Of a stretch of DNA of 30,979 bases, positions 22,332-29,016 are shown piece after piece; the stretch's first letter is position 1; each line of letters starts with the position of its first letter. This DNA is from a virus. The stretch spans positions 1 through 30,979 of the IMG/VR virus record IMGVR_UViG_3300013120_000616; one strand, given 5' to 3'. The position numbers were made by a program, and so were the translations under genes. The notes under the pieces were generated by a model. It was not told where the DNA came from. It saw nothing but the letters and a program-made list of their open reading frames with translations, and made no database searches.

Positions 22332-22895
22332 ATGATCTGCGGGATGCGGGTCGGCAACCCGGTGGGGCACGTTGAGCCATCGGACATTACCGTGCGGATC
22401 GAGCCGGACGCGCCCGGCGCCCGGACGCTGAGCTGGACGCCGGAGCGGTCCTCGGGGGTGGTCTATCACGTGATGGTGGACGGGGTGGAGCTGCTGGTTA
22501 CCTCTGAGACCACAGTGTACGACTTCCCGCAGGATGCGCGGGACCACATCCGCATCATCGAGACTTCGGATCAGAACGCGGGCGAGGACGTGACGAACGT
22601 CGTCACGACGGCGCAGGACCGGGTGAAGCTCTCCTGGAGCGAGGCGGCCGGGGCGGACCGATACGAGATATTCCGCAAGGTGAGCGGCGGCAGCTACCCG
22701 ACCGAGCCGCTGGCCGTGCTGGCGGCGGGGTTTGCGACCTACGAGTGGGTTGACGAGTCGCTGGACGATGAGACCTACGTCTACAAGGTGGTGGCCTACG
22801 ATGCGGCGGGCAACAGCGCGGACTCGAACGAGCCCTCGCAGGCCATAAGCGCGGCGCCGGACGCGCCGACCGACCTGACGGTTACGGTGAGCTGA
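22332..22895 (+). CDS. Fibronectin type III domain protein
   Basis: 187 residues. A first, weak beta-sandwich segment (TVRIEPDAPGARTLSWTPERSSGVVYHVMVDGVEL) is followed by a clear Fn3 domain at residues ~97-177: VKLSWSEAAGADRYEIFRK, YEWVDESLDDETYVYKVVAYDAAGNSADSNE. The last residues, APDAPTDLTVTVS, look like the first strand of another Fn3 repeat, after which the frame stops. Fn3 modules in phage tails are thought to bind cell-surface carbohydrate or act as spacers. Co-transcribed with neighbours. Confidence 0.75.
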   Translation: MICGMRVGNPVGHVEPSDITVRIEPDAPGARTLSWTPERSSGVVYHVMVDGVELLVTSETTVYDFPQDARDHIRIIETSDQNAGEDVTNVVTTAQDRVKLSWSEAAGADRYEIFRKVSGGSYPTEPLAVLAAGFATYEWVDESLDDETYVYKVVAYDAAGNSADSNEPSQAISAAPDAPTDLTVTVS

Positions 22896-22911
22896 TAGAA
22901 GGGATGTTCAC

Positions 22912-23193
22912 ATGGCAGGAACATGGGAAGCCACGATCCAGGTCGTTGACCTGGCCAAGAGGACGGTTCGGGTGCAGGCGGTCCGCACAGACGGCGAGGA
23001 CGTGCGCACCTATAGCGCCGAGGGCAAGTACGACACGGTGACCAACACGCCGCAAGAACTGCTTGCCATATATACCAACCTGTTCTGGGGCCTCTATCAG
23101 GCCGAGGTCGCGCAAGAGGGACAGGTTACGGCGCTGGTGGGGCAGGCTGAGAATGCTTTGGCCAATGCGCTTGATGCGAAGGAGACTCCATAA
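22912..23193 (+). CDS. Small hypothetical tail-region protein
   Basis: 93 residues, with GAAGGG ahead of the ATG. It starts with strands (TWEATIQVVDLAKRTVRVQAVRTDGEDVRTYSAEG), then a helix with aromatic residues (LLAIYTNLFWGLYQAEVAQE) and an alanine-rich coiled end (VTALVGQAENALANALDAKET). The layout could suit a fibre-attachment or chaperone-type small protein, but no family is recognised. The stop codon shares its last A with the next ATG (TAATG). Confidence 0.6.
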   Translation: MAGTWEATIQVVDLAKRTVRVQAVRTDGEDVRTYSAEGKYDTVTNTPQELLAIYTNLFWGLYQAEVAQEGQVTALVGQAENALANALDAKETP

Positions 23194-23600
23194 TGCCCGA
23201 TACAGGGTTGAACTGGGACAACAGTTGGACGACCATTGACGCAGCGATAACCCTCACGCAGGGTGGCACCACTACGGACATATGTGCGGTGGTTGACTGT
23301 GACGGGAAGGCTGCATGCGAGATCAGCATCGACGCCGACTACTCGAATCACGCAAAGGCCACGGGAGGGTTGTTTGTCTACGTCCTGCGGGACATCAACG
23401 GTACGGACTATGAGGATGAGACGGACAAACCATGGGGCTATGAGATGCCCTTCGTCCAAAACGGCACGCGCAGGCGCACATTCACCGTGGAGAAGATCAG
23501 CAAGTTCAAGATTCTTCTGGACTGGGATAACAGCACGGGCTCAAGTGAAGTAGTTGTCGCCACAATGAAGAAATATGCCACCGTTCCTCTGGCGAGCTGA
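23193..23600 (+). CDS. Putative beta-sandwich tail protein
   Basis: 135 residues starting in a TAATG overlap and ending in a TGATG overlap with the next gene. Alternating strands: GLNWDNSWTTIDAAITLTQGG, EISIDADYSNHA, GLFVYVLRDING, TFTVEKISKFKILLDWDNS, SEVVVATMKKYA. This is the alternation expected of a jelly-roll or fibre-tip domain. No family recognised. Codon use is less G/C-ending than in the gene at 20927. Confidence 0.6.
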   Translation: MPDTGLNWDNSWTTIDAAITLTQGGTTTDICAVVDCDGKAACEISIDADYSNHAKATGGLFVYVLRDINGTDYEDETDKPWGYEMPFVQNGTRRRTFTVEKISKFKILLDWDNSTGSSEVVVATMKKYATVPLAS

Positions 23601-25474
23601 TGATAACGACAGCGAGCGTAATCAAACCGCCGATGTGGTGTCCCGGCCGCAACGGGCATGAGTTGTGGCGGGGGGCCGTAGGCGTATTCCCATTCTGGGA
23701 AGCTGCTGGTGTTACTACCTATGCCTTGGGCAGCGCCCTTGCTCTAACAGGTGCGCTTGTCGGTACAGTAGATTGGGCCGCTGCCCCACCGGGCTGGTGT
23801 GTTGACAACATCAACGCGAATACTGACTGGGTTGTCCTGTCTGACAAGCTGATTGATGCGACCTGGACGGAACTTACAATTGCCGCGCTGGTGCGGAGGA
23901 CCTCAATGGCTGACCGTGGTACTATTGTCTCTAATTGGAACACTGATCCTTCGCACGGCGCAGTTTTGTGTCGTTGGGACCTAACAGACCTGCAGTGCTG
24001 GATAAGTTCTAGCGGCGCGGAGCAGCCGGTTGGGGGCGATACATTTCCTACAGCCGGGGTGGTGGATACTTGGCAGTTTGTCGTTTACCGTTGGGATGGG
24101 GCTGAGCTAAGCGGGTGGGTAGATGGGATTAAGGGTGGCACTACGTATGCTGCAACCGGTGCCCTGGGTGTCCCAGTTTGGGCTCTGCGTTGGGGCACTA
24201 GCCCCCATTCTACTTCATCTCCGCTTGACGGCGGCATTGCCTTTGGCGGCGTGTGGAATCGTGCCCTCTCTCCTGGTGAAATCCAGGAACTCGCCGCCGA
24301 CCCGTTCTGCATGATCCGGCCCCGGCAGCGGCTTGCACTGTTTGTTGGGGCGACGTCGGTTGGCGCAGCGGCGGGCGTCTTCCTCGACTGGACCGCCCCC
24401 GACAGCGCCGACCTCTCCCACTACAACATCTACCGCGGCGACCCCGTTGATCTGATGGCGGCGGTCCACGATACATCGGTCGACAACTCGTGGAGCGAGG
24501 CGGTCCCCGCCGGGCACTACGAATACCTCGTCCGGGCCGAGGACGCCGCCGGGAACGAGGAGGCGAATCTGAGCCAGATGGTGGCCGTCGACATCGACGG
24601 CGGCGTGCAGGTGCTCCGGCCGAACACGCCGGAGATCCTCGGGGGCGAGGCCATTGCCGGCGGCGAGGTGAAGCTGCAACTGAGGTACGACCGCACCGGC
24701 GAGGCGGCCGTCGCGACCGTCATTCACCTCTACACCGATGGCGCCACCACGACCTACCTGCCCAACAGCACGAACTGCACGGGCTGGTATGGCTATGACG
24801 CGAACCGGCCTCCGAACACGCTGGCGATGGACGACGAGACGCAGCTCAGCGGCGCGCAACTGAACACCATCAGCGCTGACGACGACAACAGCGTTGACAC
24901 GGACCCCGGCGGCGCCAAGATTGCGGGCCACCACATTCGGTATAAGATCACCGAGGCCGAGGGCACGGTAACCGACATCACCCTGACCTCGAAGGGCTAT
25001 GGCTACCACGTCACGGCAGCCACGTATGCGTTCTATCTCTACATCTGGAACTTCGATTCGACTACGTGGGAGCTGCTGGACAGCCACACGACGGGCAGCA
25101 AGGACACGGCGACCGGGTCAATAACGTCGAACTGGCCGAACTATATCGACGGCGACGGCTACGTGCACGCGCTGATTATGAACGCGGGCACGGGTGACAT
25201 CGTGAACGCCCTCTACGATTACTACAACGAGATGATCATATCCTATTCCGGCGTGGACTGGGGCTCGAGCGTGGGCAGCGTGGCCCTCGCTACGGGCTCG
25301 ACATTCCAGTTTGTCGAGGTCGAGTCGAGCGGATTGACGGGCGGGCAGACCTACCTGTGCGGGGTGCGAGCCCAGACGGCGGGTGCCGTGCAGGACGAGA
25401 ACACGAACACCACGTCCGTGCTCACCGACTCGACGGCGCCGGGTGCGCCGAGTGTGAGCCTGGCGGTGACTTGA
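23600..25474 (+). CDS. Large tail adhesin: LamG-like domain plus Fn3 and a C-terminal beta region
   Basis: 624 residues. The N-terminal ~235 residues look like a laminin-G/concanavalin-like lectin: ELTIAALVRRTSMADRGTIVSNW, WQFVVYRWDGAELSGWVDG, and the typical IAFGGVWNRALSPGEIQELAADPF. From about residue 255 an Fn3 domain follows (GVFLDWTAPDSADLSHYNIYRG, YEYLVRAEDAAGNEEAN), then a long strand-rich region with TYLCGVRAQTAG and a last APGAPSVSLAVT resembling the start of another Fn3 repeat. Composition changes sharply near 24330, suggesting the two halves have different histories. Likely receptor binding. Confidence 0.75.
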   Translation: MITTASVIKPPMWCPGRNGHELWRGAVGVFPFWEAAGVTTYALGSALALTGALVGTVDWAAAPPGWCVDNINANTDWVVLSDKLIDATWTELTIAALVRRTSMADRGTIVSNWNTDPSHGAVLCRWDLTDLQCWISSSGAEQPVGGDTFPTAGVVDTWQFVVYRWDGAELSGWVDGIKGGTTYAATGALGVPVWALRWGTSPHSTSSPLDGGIAFGGVWNRALSPGEIQELAADPFCMIRPRQRLALFVGATSVGAAAGVFLDWTAPDSADLSHYNIYRGDPVDLMAAVHDTSVDNSWSEAVPAGHYEYLVRAEDAAGNEEANLSQMVAVDIDGGVQVLRPNTPEILGGEAIAGGEVKLQLRYDRTGEAAVATVIHLYTDGATTTYLPNSTNCTGWYGYDANRPPNTLAMDDETQLSGAQLNTISADDDNSVDTDPGGAKIAGHHIRYKITEAEGTVTDITLTSKGYGYHVTAATYAFYLYIWNFDSTTWELLDSHTTGSKDTATGSITSNWPNYIDGDGYVHALIMNAGTGDIVNALYDYYNEMIISYSGVDWGSSVGSVALATGSTFQFVEVESSGLTGGQTYLCGVRAQTAGAVQDENTNTTSVLTDSTAPGAPSVSLAVT

Positions 25475-25499
25475 CACGCGGCTTGCATTTGTATAGCAT
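25471..25499 (+). promoter_or_regulatory. Near-consensus sigma-70 promoter at the end of the tail operon
   Basis: TTGACA (25471-25476), 17-base spacer, TAGCAT (25494-25499). It overlaps the stop codon of the adhesin gene. Transcription would begin about 25505-25508, at or beside the ATG of the 30-residue ORF at 25506, so the message could be nearly leaderless. The -10 deviates at two positions from TATAAT. Confidence 0.65.
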
Positions 25500-25505
25500 G
25501 GGGGC

Positions 25506-25598
25506 ATGGAGCTCTGGATACTCGTGGTGGCATTCGGCATCGTAGCGCTGCTGATCGCCCTGACGAAGGGCCCGCCGAAGTGGTGGCGGGGGAGGTAG
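25506..25598 (+). CDS. 30-residue single-pass membrane peptide
   Basis: ATG at 25506 to TAG at 25598. The first two thirds are hydrophobic (MELWILVVAFGIVALLIAL), then a short basic tail with Trp residues (TKGPPKWWRGR): a minimal membrane helix with a positively charged inside end. GGGGG precedes the ATG. It may be a lysis or superinfection-related micropeptide, or a toxin-like peptide; none can be told from sequence. It lies directly after a strong promoter and before another. Confidence 0.5.
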   Translation: MELWILVVAFGIVALLIALTKGPPKWWRGR

Positions 25599-25615
25599 GC
25601 GCTTTTGGCTTCTGC

Positions 25616-25644
25616 TTGACAAGCACTTATCAATCGTGTAACAT
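25616..25644 (+). promoter_or_regulatory. Near-consensus sigma-70 promoter for the accessory (moron) genes
   Basis: TTGACA (25616-25621), 17-base spacer, TAACAT (25639-25644). It would drive the frameshifted regulator and PAPS-reductase genes, with a leader of about 195 bases. The leader contains small stems such as GGAG...CTCC near 25721 and CTCC...GGAG near 25757, and two tiny ORFs (one of 28 codons from 25707), none identified. Confidence 0.7.
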
Positions 25645-25845
25645 AGGGGTAGCTGATGCTGCTTGCCCGCCGGCGGTGAGCAAACAAGAGCAAGCCAGGG
25701 CTGTCCATGGGTGTAAACGGGAGTCTTGATCTCCGCAACCCTGATCCACTACTGCTCTCCGTTTCTGGAGCGATCGCTTGGGGTGGAGGGTAAAGATGGT
25801 GGGGGTGGCCCTGGTTAGCCGGCGCCCGCTGAGGTGGTGGCGGGG

Positions 25846-26081
25846 ATGATGGAGAATGACTTGAAGAGAGAACTCGCTCTTGTCCTCTCGCTTTGCAAGC
25901 AACGCCTGGGGGTGTCTCGCGAATCTCTGCAACTTGCGGTCTGCCCCAGCCATCGTGGAAGCCAAATGAGCGTGAGGAAGTTCTGGCCAACATGCTTATG
26001 ACCAAGCAGATTGTACGGGAGGAAGTGTCTACCGCCGGGGCGCCGAAGACGATCTATCGAATAGCAGGCAGCGTAAAATGA
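25846..26081 (+). pseudogene. Small helix-turn-helix-like gene split by a frameshift
   Basis: The frame from the ATG at 25846 (after GGCGGGG) reads MMENDLKRELALVLSLCKQ, then LGVSRESLQLAV, and soon stops. About there, the -1 frame becomes the coherent one: GLPQPSWKPNEREEVLANML, then QIVREEVSTAGAPKTIYRIAG, ending at 26081. Joined, they would give a protein of about 78 residues with a winged-helix-like end (TAGAPKTIYRI). The junction is near 25930-25950, in CTTGCGGTCTGCCCC. No classical slippery heptamer is present, so a real mutation or sequencing error is more likely than programmed shifting. The stop overlaps the next ATG. Confidence 0.5.
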
Positions 26082-26914
26082 AGACACAACTTCACCTTGA
26101 TGGTTCAACGTGTGTGGATCGCGCAATAGAGCGGCTGCGCCTGTTCGAGCCCAAAGACGCCTACGTGCTCTGCTACAGCGGTGGGAAAGATTCAGACGCC
26201 CTGAAGGGCCTAGCCGACGAGGCTGGCGTGAGCTATGAGGCGCACCATCATGTCACGACGATGGATGCGCCGCCTGTAATTCGGCACATCCGGCGGGACC
26301 ACCCGGACGTCATCCTGGACAAGCCCGTTCACGGGATGTCCTTCGGACAACGAGTCGCCATCAAGGGATTTCCGACCCGGCAGAGGCGCTGGTGCTGCCA
26401 GGAGTTCAAGGAGCGCCACTTCCCAGGGCGCATACTGCTGCTGGGCATCCGCAGCGCCGAGAAGCGGGCTAGCAGCCAGCGTGCAGGATCAGGAAGCGGG
26501 CTGAAACGGATATGCCGCCGCACAGGCGATATTGCCATCCAACCGATCCATGACTGGACTGATGGCGAGGTCTGGGGTTACATACGCTCTCGAGGGATCA
26601 AGTACTGCTCGCTCTACGATGAGGGGTTCTCGAGGATAGGCTGTGTCTGCTGCCCGTTTGCCTCGATTCGGGAGATCAATCGCAACCGGGTGCGGTGGCC
26701 GTCGATGTTCGAGGCGATCCGGCGGGGGTTCCACCGGCGCTGGCGGGAGCATTGGTCCAAGGGCCAGATTGAGACGGTCTACGCCGAGTCGGGGTTGTTT
26801 GACGAGGATGGCGAACCGGAAAAGGTGCCGATAGCTGAGTATCTGCAGTTCGTAGCGGCTGGACCAGACGAGATTTTCGAGTGGTGGCTAACCGGGCCAG
26901 GGAGGCGCAAGTGA
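26078..26914 (+). CDS. PAPS reductase-family (PP-loop) protein
   Basis: 278 residues; ATG overlaps the preceding stop. CYSGGKDSDAL (SGGKDS at residues 34-39) is the PP-loop that binds ATP or a nucleotide. RWCCQEFKE (Cys106-107), GIRSAEKRASS, PIHDWTDGEVWGYIRSRG and GFSRIGCVCCPF (Cys189, 191, 192) follow, a pattern shared by phage PAPS-reductase-like proteins and by DndC of DNA phosphorothioation, where paired cysteines can hold an Fe-S cluster. Probable role: activation or transfer of sulfur; substrate unknown. Own promoter upstream suggests expression outside the late program, possibly in the lysogen. Confidence 0.85.
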   Translation: MKTQLHLDGSTCVDRAIERLRLFEPKDAYVLCYSGGKDSDALKGLADEAGVSYEAHHHVTTMDAPPVIRHIRRDHPDVILDKPVHGMSFGQRVAIKGFPTRQRRWCCQEFKERHFPGRILLLGIRSAEKRASSQRAGSGSGLKRICRRTGDIAIQPIHDWTDGEVWGYIRSRGIKYCSLYDEGFSRIGCVCCPFASIREINRNRVRWPSMFEAIRRGFHRRWREHWSKGQIETVYAESGLFDEDGEPEKVPIAEYLQFVAAGPDEIFEWWLTGPGRRK

Positions 26915-26917
26915 GCG

Positions 26918-27139
26918 TCAAGATGGGGGTAGCTCCGGCACAAGCGTCCGCCCGCTACGAGACTGGACGATCGGCCTAAGCTGTAGCCCCTTACCCCACA
27001 GCGCAACCCATTGGCCGTCAAGCTTAGGCTCGGCCACGTATTCACCGCTGCGCTCCATGCGCTCGAGGTATGGGCACAACTGGTCAACAGTGCCAGCCGC
27101 GCCCTGACCACAGCCCATGTAGTAACTGTGCCCGTTCAT
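26918..27139 (-). pseudogene. N-terminal fragment of an ATP-dependent DNA ligase
   Basis: 73 residues on the - strand. The ATG at 27139 has AGGAGG eight bases upstream, so it is a proper gene start. CPYLERMERSGEYVAEPKLDG contains the ligase motif I (EPKLDG, with Lys as the AMP-accepting residue), followed by QWVALWG and QSRSGR, corresponding to the region just after. The protein then ends; the rest of the nucleotidyltransferase and OB domains is missing. It ends four bases from the stop of the convergent PAPS-reductase gene, as if that gene had replaced the rest. A functional micro-protein cannot be excluded. Confidence 0.6.
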
Positions 27140-27168
27140 GCCTCAACCCTCCTACCAGAGCCGTTCTC

Positions 27169-27423
27169 GTGCCCGGTTTCCGCCAGGCAACCGCCATTCA
27201 TTGTCGACACTGCTGGCGGATTGTCAATACTTGGTACGTCGCAACCGCTCGGCCATACGAGACTTATGATGCGTATCACGACCAGGTGCGGGCGTGCCCC
27301 CATCGGGCGTATAGCGGGTCCTTCCGGAGCGTTTTCGAGCCTCGAAAGTTCCGCGCTGTTGTAAAAAAACGTCGATGGTGCTCAATTTCGCGGTGGGAAG
27401 CTAGCTGGGTTGGCGGGATGTGA
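27169..27423 (+). CDS. Uncertain small ORF with cysteine/histidine pairs
   Basis: An open frame of 84 residues from a GTG at 27169, divergent from the ligase fragment. It contains HCRHCWRIVNTWY and ACPHRAYSG, which could form a zinc site, and a basic segment (EPRKFRAVVKKRR). No good ribosome site is visible and no family is known. It fills most of the otherwise gene-free stretch between the ligase fragment and the attachment region. It may be spurious. Confidence 0.3.
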   Translation: MPGFRQATAIHCRHCWRIVNTWYVATARPYETYDAYHDQVRACPHRAYSGSFRSVFEPRKFRAVVKKRRWCSISRWEASWVGGM

Positions 27424-27439
27424 ACGCAGTGTGAACGCA
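27419..27439 (+). repeat. Two direct decamers TGTGAACGCA near the attachment site
   Basis: TGTGAACGCA occurs at 27419-27428 and 27430-27439, 11 bases apart and in the same orientation, about 130 bases left of the tRNA-like core. A third copy is at 27674-27683 on the other side. Spaced direct repeats flanking a core are typical arm-type integrase or excisionase binding sites. Confidence 0.55.
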
Positions 27440-27567
27440 AGAAGCGGGAATTGAATCAACTTGGTCAGTGTTGAATAGGGTGGGTTCTATTTGTAGGTCT
27501 TGATAGCCAGGGCGGTTAGTTGTAACTATGGGGCAGGAAGGCGCTTCGGGGAAAGGGGCAAAATGGT

Positions 27568-27607
27568 ATTCGAAGTCCGCTACTCTGTCCAATTGAGCTA
27601 CGGGCGC
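27568..27607 (-). other. Attachment site candidate: 5' half of a tRNA-Arg(TCG) gene
   Basis: Read on the - strand, 40 bases match the first half of a tRNA: acceptor strand GCGCCCG, TA, D arm GCTC...GAGT, stem GCGGA, loop CTTCGAA (anticodon TCG). Pairing then ends, since the 3' side of the anticodon stem and everything after it are missing. The half-tRNA lies 33 bases beyond the integrase stop. Tyrosine integrases often cross over in the anticodon loop. This is best read as phage attP carrying host tRNA identity to restore the gene after integration. Confidence 0.7.
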
Positions 27608-27639
27608 GCCGTTGTGGTAAGCTGTGTGTGCGGAAGCAG

Positions 27640-28743
27640 TTAGGGGGCGTTCAAGAGTGCCCTATCCATGCAGTGTGAACGCACTGCAAGCGCGACCTCC
27701 CGGTTGGAATCCGCTCGATCCCGGCCCCGGGGCCGCAGATGGGCATACCATTGTTCGGTTGTCTGCGCAGTTGAGTGGTCTGCCCAGGCGGCGACGTCCT
27801 GGAGGCTCTCGCCCATCATCGCAAGCCACGAGCAAAAGGCGTGCCGGAGGCTGTGGAGCGTGTATTCGTGTCCCAGATCGGCGCAGGCAGTCTTGAAACG
27901 GGTCCGCACGTAGGTGCGCGTCGGCTGGCGGGTCTTCCACATGTGCTGACCCAGCCGGGTAAGGTCTGCCGCCCAGAATGGGCACCCGTCATCGTAGCGC
28001 AGCATCCATTCACGCCCCCGCTTCGTGTGGGGGACGAGTATCCCGTCGGGCCGGAAGCTCTCCGGCGTCAGGCTCAGGAAGGAGCCCCGCCGCAGGCCTG
28101 TGAAGGTCAGCAGGCACCACAGCCCGGCGTCGTGGGGGCTGGACTGATCTACAAGGGCCTGCATCTGCTCGAGGGACGGGAAGGCTTTGTATGCGACGAC
28201 CACCTTGACGGGGCTCGTGCGGGAAACGGGGTTCCGGGCCACCTGATCGCGGCGTTCCGCCCAGGCGAACCAGCCCGATAGGAGGGCCCGTTTCTTGTTG
28301 AGCGTGCGGGGCGAACGGCCCAGCCCGTGAAGGTGCTGTAGGAACTGCTCGACATGCCGGACTCCGAGACGGTCGATGAACTTGACCCCGGCGTGCTCGA
28401 TAAGGCCGGTGCCAGCGAGCGCTGCATCGCTGACGTGTTTATCGGACCGACCGCAGCGGCGCAGTTCGGCCAGGTAGTCGTTGAGGGAGTTCTCGGCTTT
28501 GCTGGGCTCCAGCCGGTCAAACCTGGCAAGCTGGGCCTCTGCATAGGCATTGCGCACATGCTGCCGAAGCATCTGAAGCGTCAGCTTGGCCCCGGTGTAC
28601 ATCCACTGTCGGGTGACGGGACCGTTGCGCCCGCCCCTGGGTCGGTAGCAGAGGAGATAGCGCTTCGGCTCGTCGAGAGCCTTCCAGAGCCCCCATTCGA
28701 GCTTTTTCAGTTCATGGCCGCGGTAGGTCCAGGTCTTGCCCAT
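27640..28743 (-). CDS. int: Tyrosine recombinase (phage integrase)
   Basis: 367 residues from the ATG at 28743 (AGGA six bases upstream); a longer form from 28791 is possible. The N-terminal half holds an arm-binding region and core-binding SAM-like domain (LNDYLAELRRCGRSDKHVSDAAL, LHGLGRSPRTLNKKRALLSGWFAW). Catalytic residues: Arg in TFTGLRRGSFLSL, Lys in TKRGREW, His-x-x-Arg in LHSLRHAF, His in ADHST, and Tyr in EQWYAHL. It joins phage and host att sites by strand exchange. The stop is 33 bases from the half-tRNA. Transcribed with the membrane protein and repressor genes, whose reading frames nearly touch. Confidence 0.95.
   Translation of the reverse strand: MGKTWTYRGHELKKLEWGLWKALDEPKRYLLCYRPRGGRNGPVTRQWMYTGAKLTLQMLRQHVRNAYAEAQLARFDRLEPSKAENSLNDYLAELRRCGRSDKHVSDAALAGTGLIEHAGVKFIDRLGVRHVEQFLQHLHGLGRSPRTLNKKRALLSGWFAWAERRDQVARNPVSRTSPVKVVVAYKAFPSLEQMQALVDQSSPHDAGLWCLLTFTGLRRGSFLSLTPESFRPDGILVPHTKRGREWMLRYDDGCPFWAADLTRLGQHMWKTRQPTRTYVRTRFKTACADLGHEYTLHSLRHAFCSWLAMMGESLQDVAAWADHSTAQTTEQWYAHLRPRGRDRADSNREVALAVRSHCMDRALLNAP
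27674..27683 (+). repeat. Third copy of decamer TGTGAACGCA
   Basis: Identical to the two copies at 27419-27439, here inside the 3' end of the integrase gene and within a CAGTG...CACTG dyad. Together the three copies bracket the half-tRNA core, as expected for P and P' arm sites. Confidence 0.5.
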
Positions 28744-29008
28744 AGGGGTCCTGGTGCTTGCGTTTCGGCGGGTCATCTCGTTCGGCCACACGGCGTATCA
28801 TGCCGATGATGCCAGCCATGCCGATCATAATCGAGCCGAGGAACCATCCGGCGAAAGCGGCAATAACAGTGCCGAAGGACGCGGTTTCCCCAAAGCGTGA
28901 CTGGCTGATTGTGCCAGCACAGGAGCTCATGCCAGTGAGAATGGCAGCAATGCCGACCATAATACAGAACACCTCGAAGCCGATTCCAAGCTTTCGCTTT
29001 CCCGCCAT
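28712..29008 (-). CDS. Two-helix membrane protein between repressor and integrase
   Basis: 98 residues, ATG at 29008 with GGAGGGG upstream. Two hydrophobic segments, FEVFCIMVGIAAILTGM (about residues 11-27) and FGTVIAAFAGWFLGSIMIGMAGIIGMI (about 45-71), are followed by a charged cytoplasmic-type tail with Asp/Lys/Pro. The MSSC after the first helix resembles a lipobox but has no clear signal-peptide n-region, so a lipoprotein is doubtful. Location next to the repressor is that of superinfection-exclusion genes in other temperate phages; the role is inferred. It overlaps the integrase start by 32 bases. Confidence 0.65.
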   Translation of the reverse strand: MAGKRKLGIGFEVFCIMVGIAAILTGMSSCAGTISQSRFGETASFGTVIAAFAGWFLGSIMIGMAGIIGMIRRVAERDDPPKRKHQDPYGQDLDLPRP

Positions 29009-29016
29009 ATCCCCTC

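Noticed and set aside
27540-27610. A complete, functional tRNA gene.
   Set aside because: Only the 5' half is present; the 3' anticodon stem, T arm and acceptor strand are missing, so it is better explained as an attachment core.
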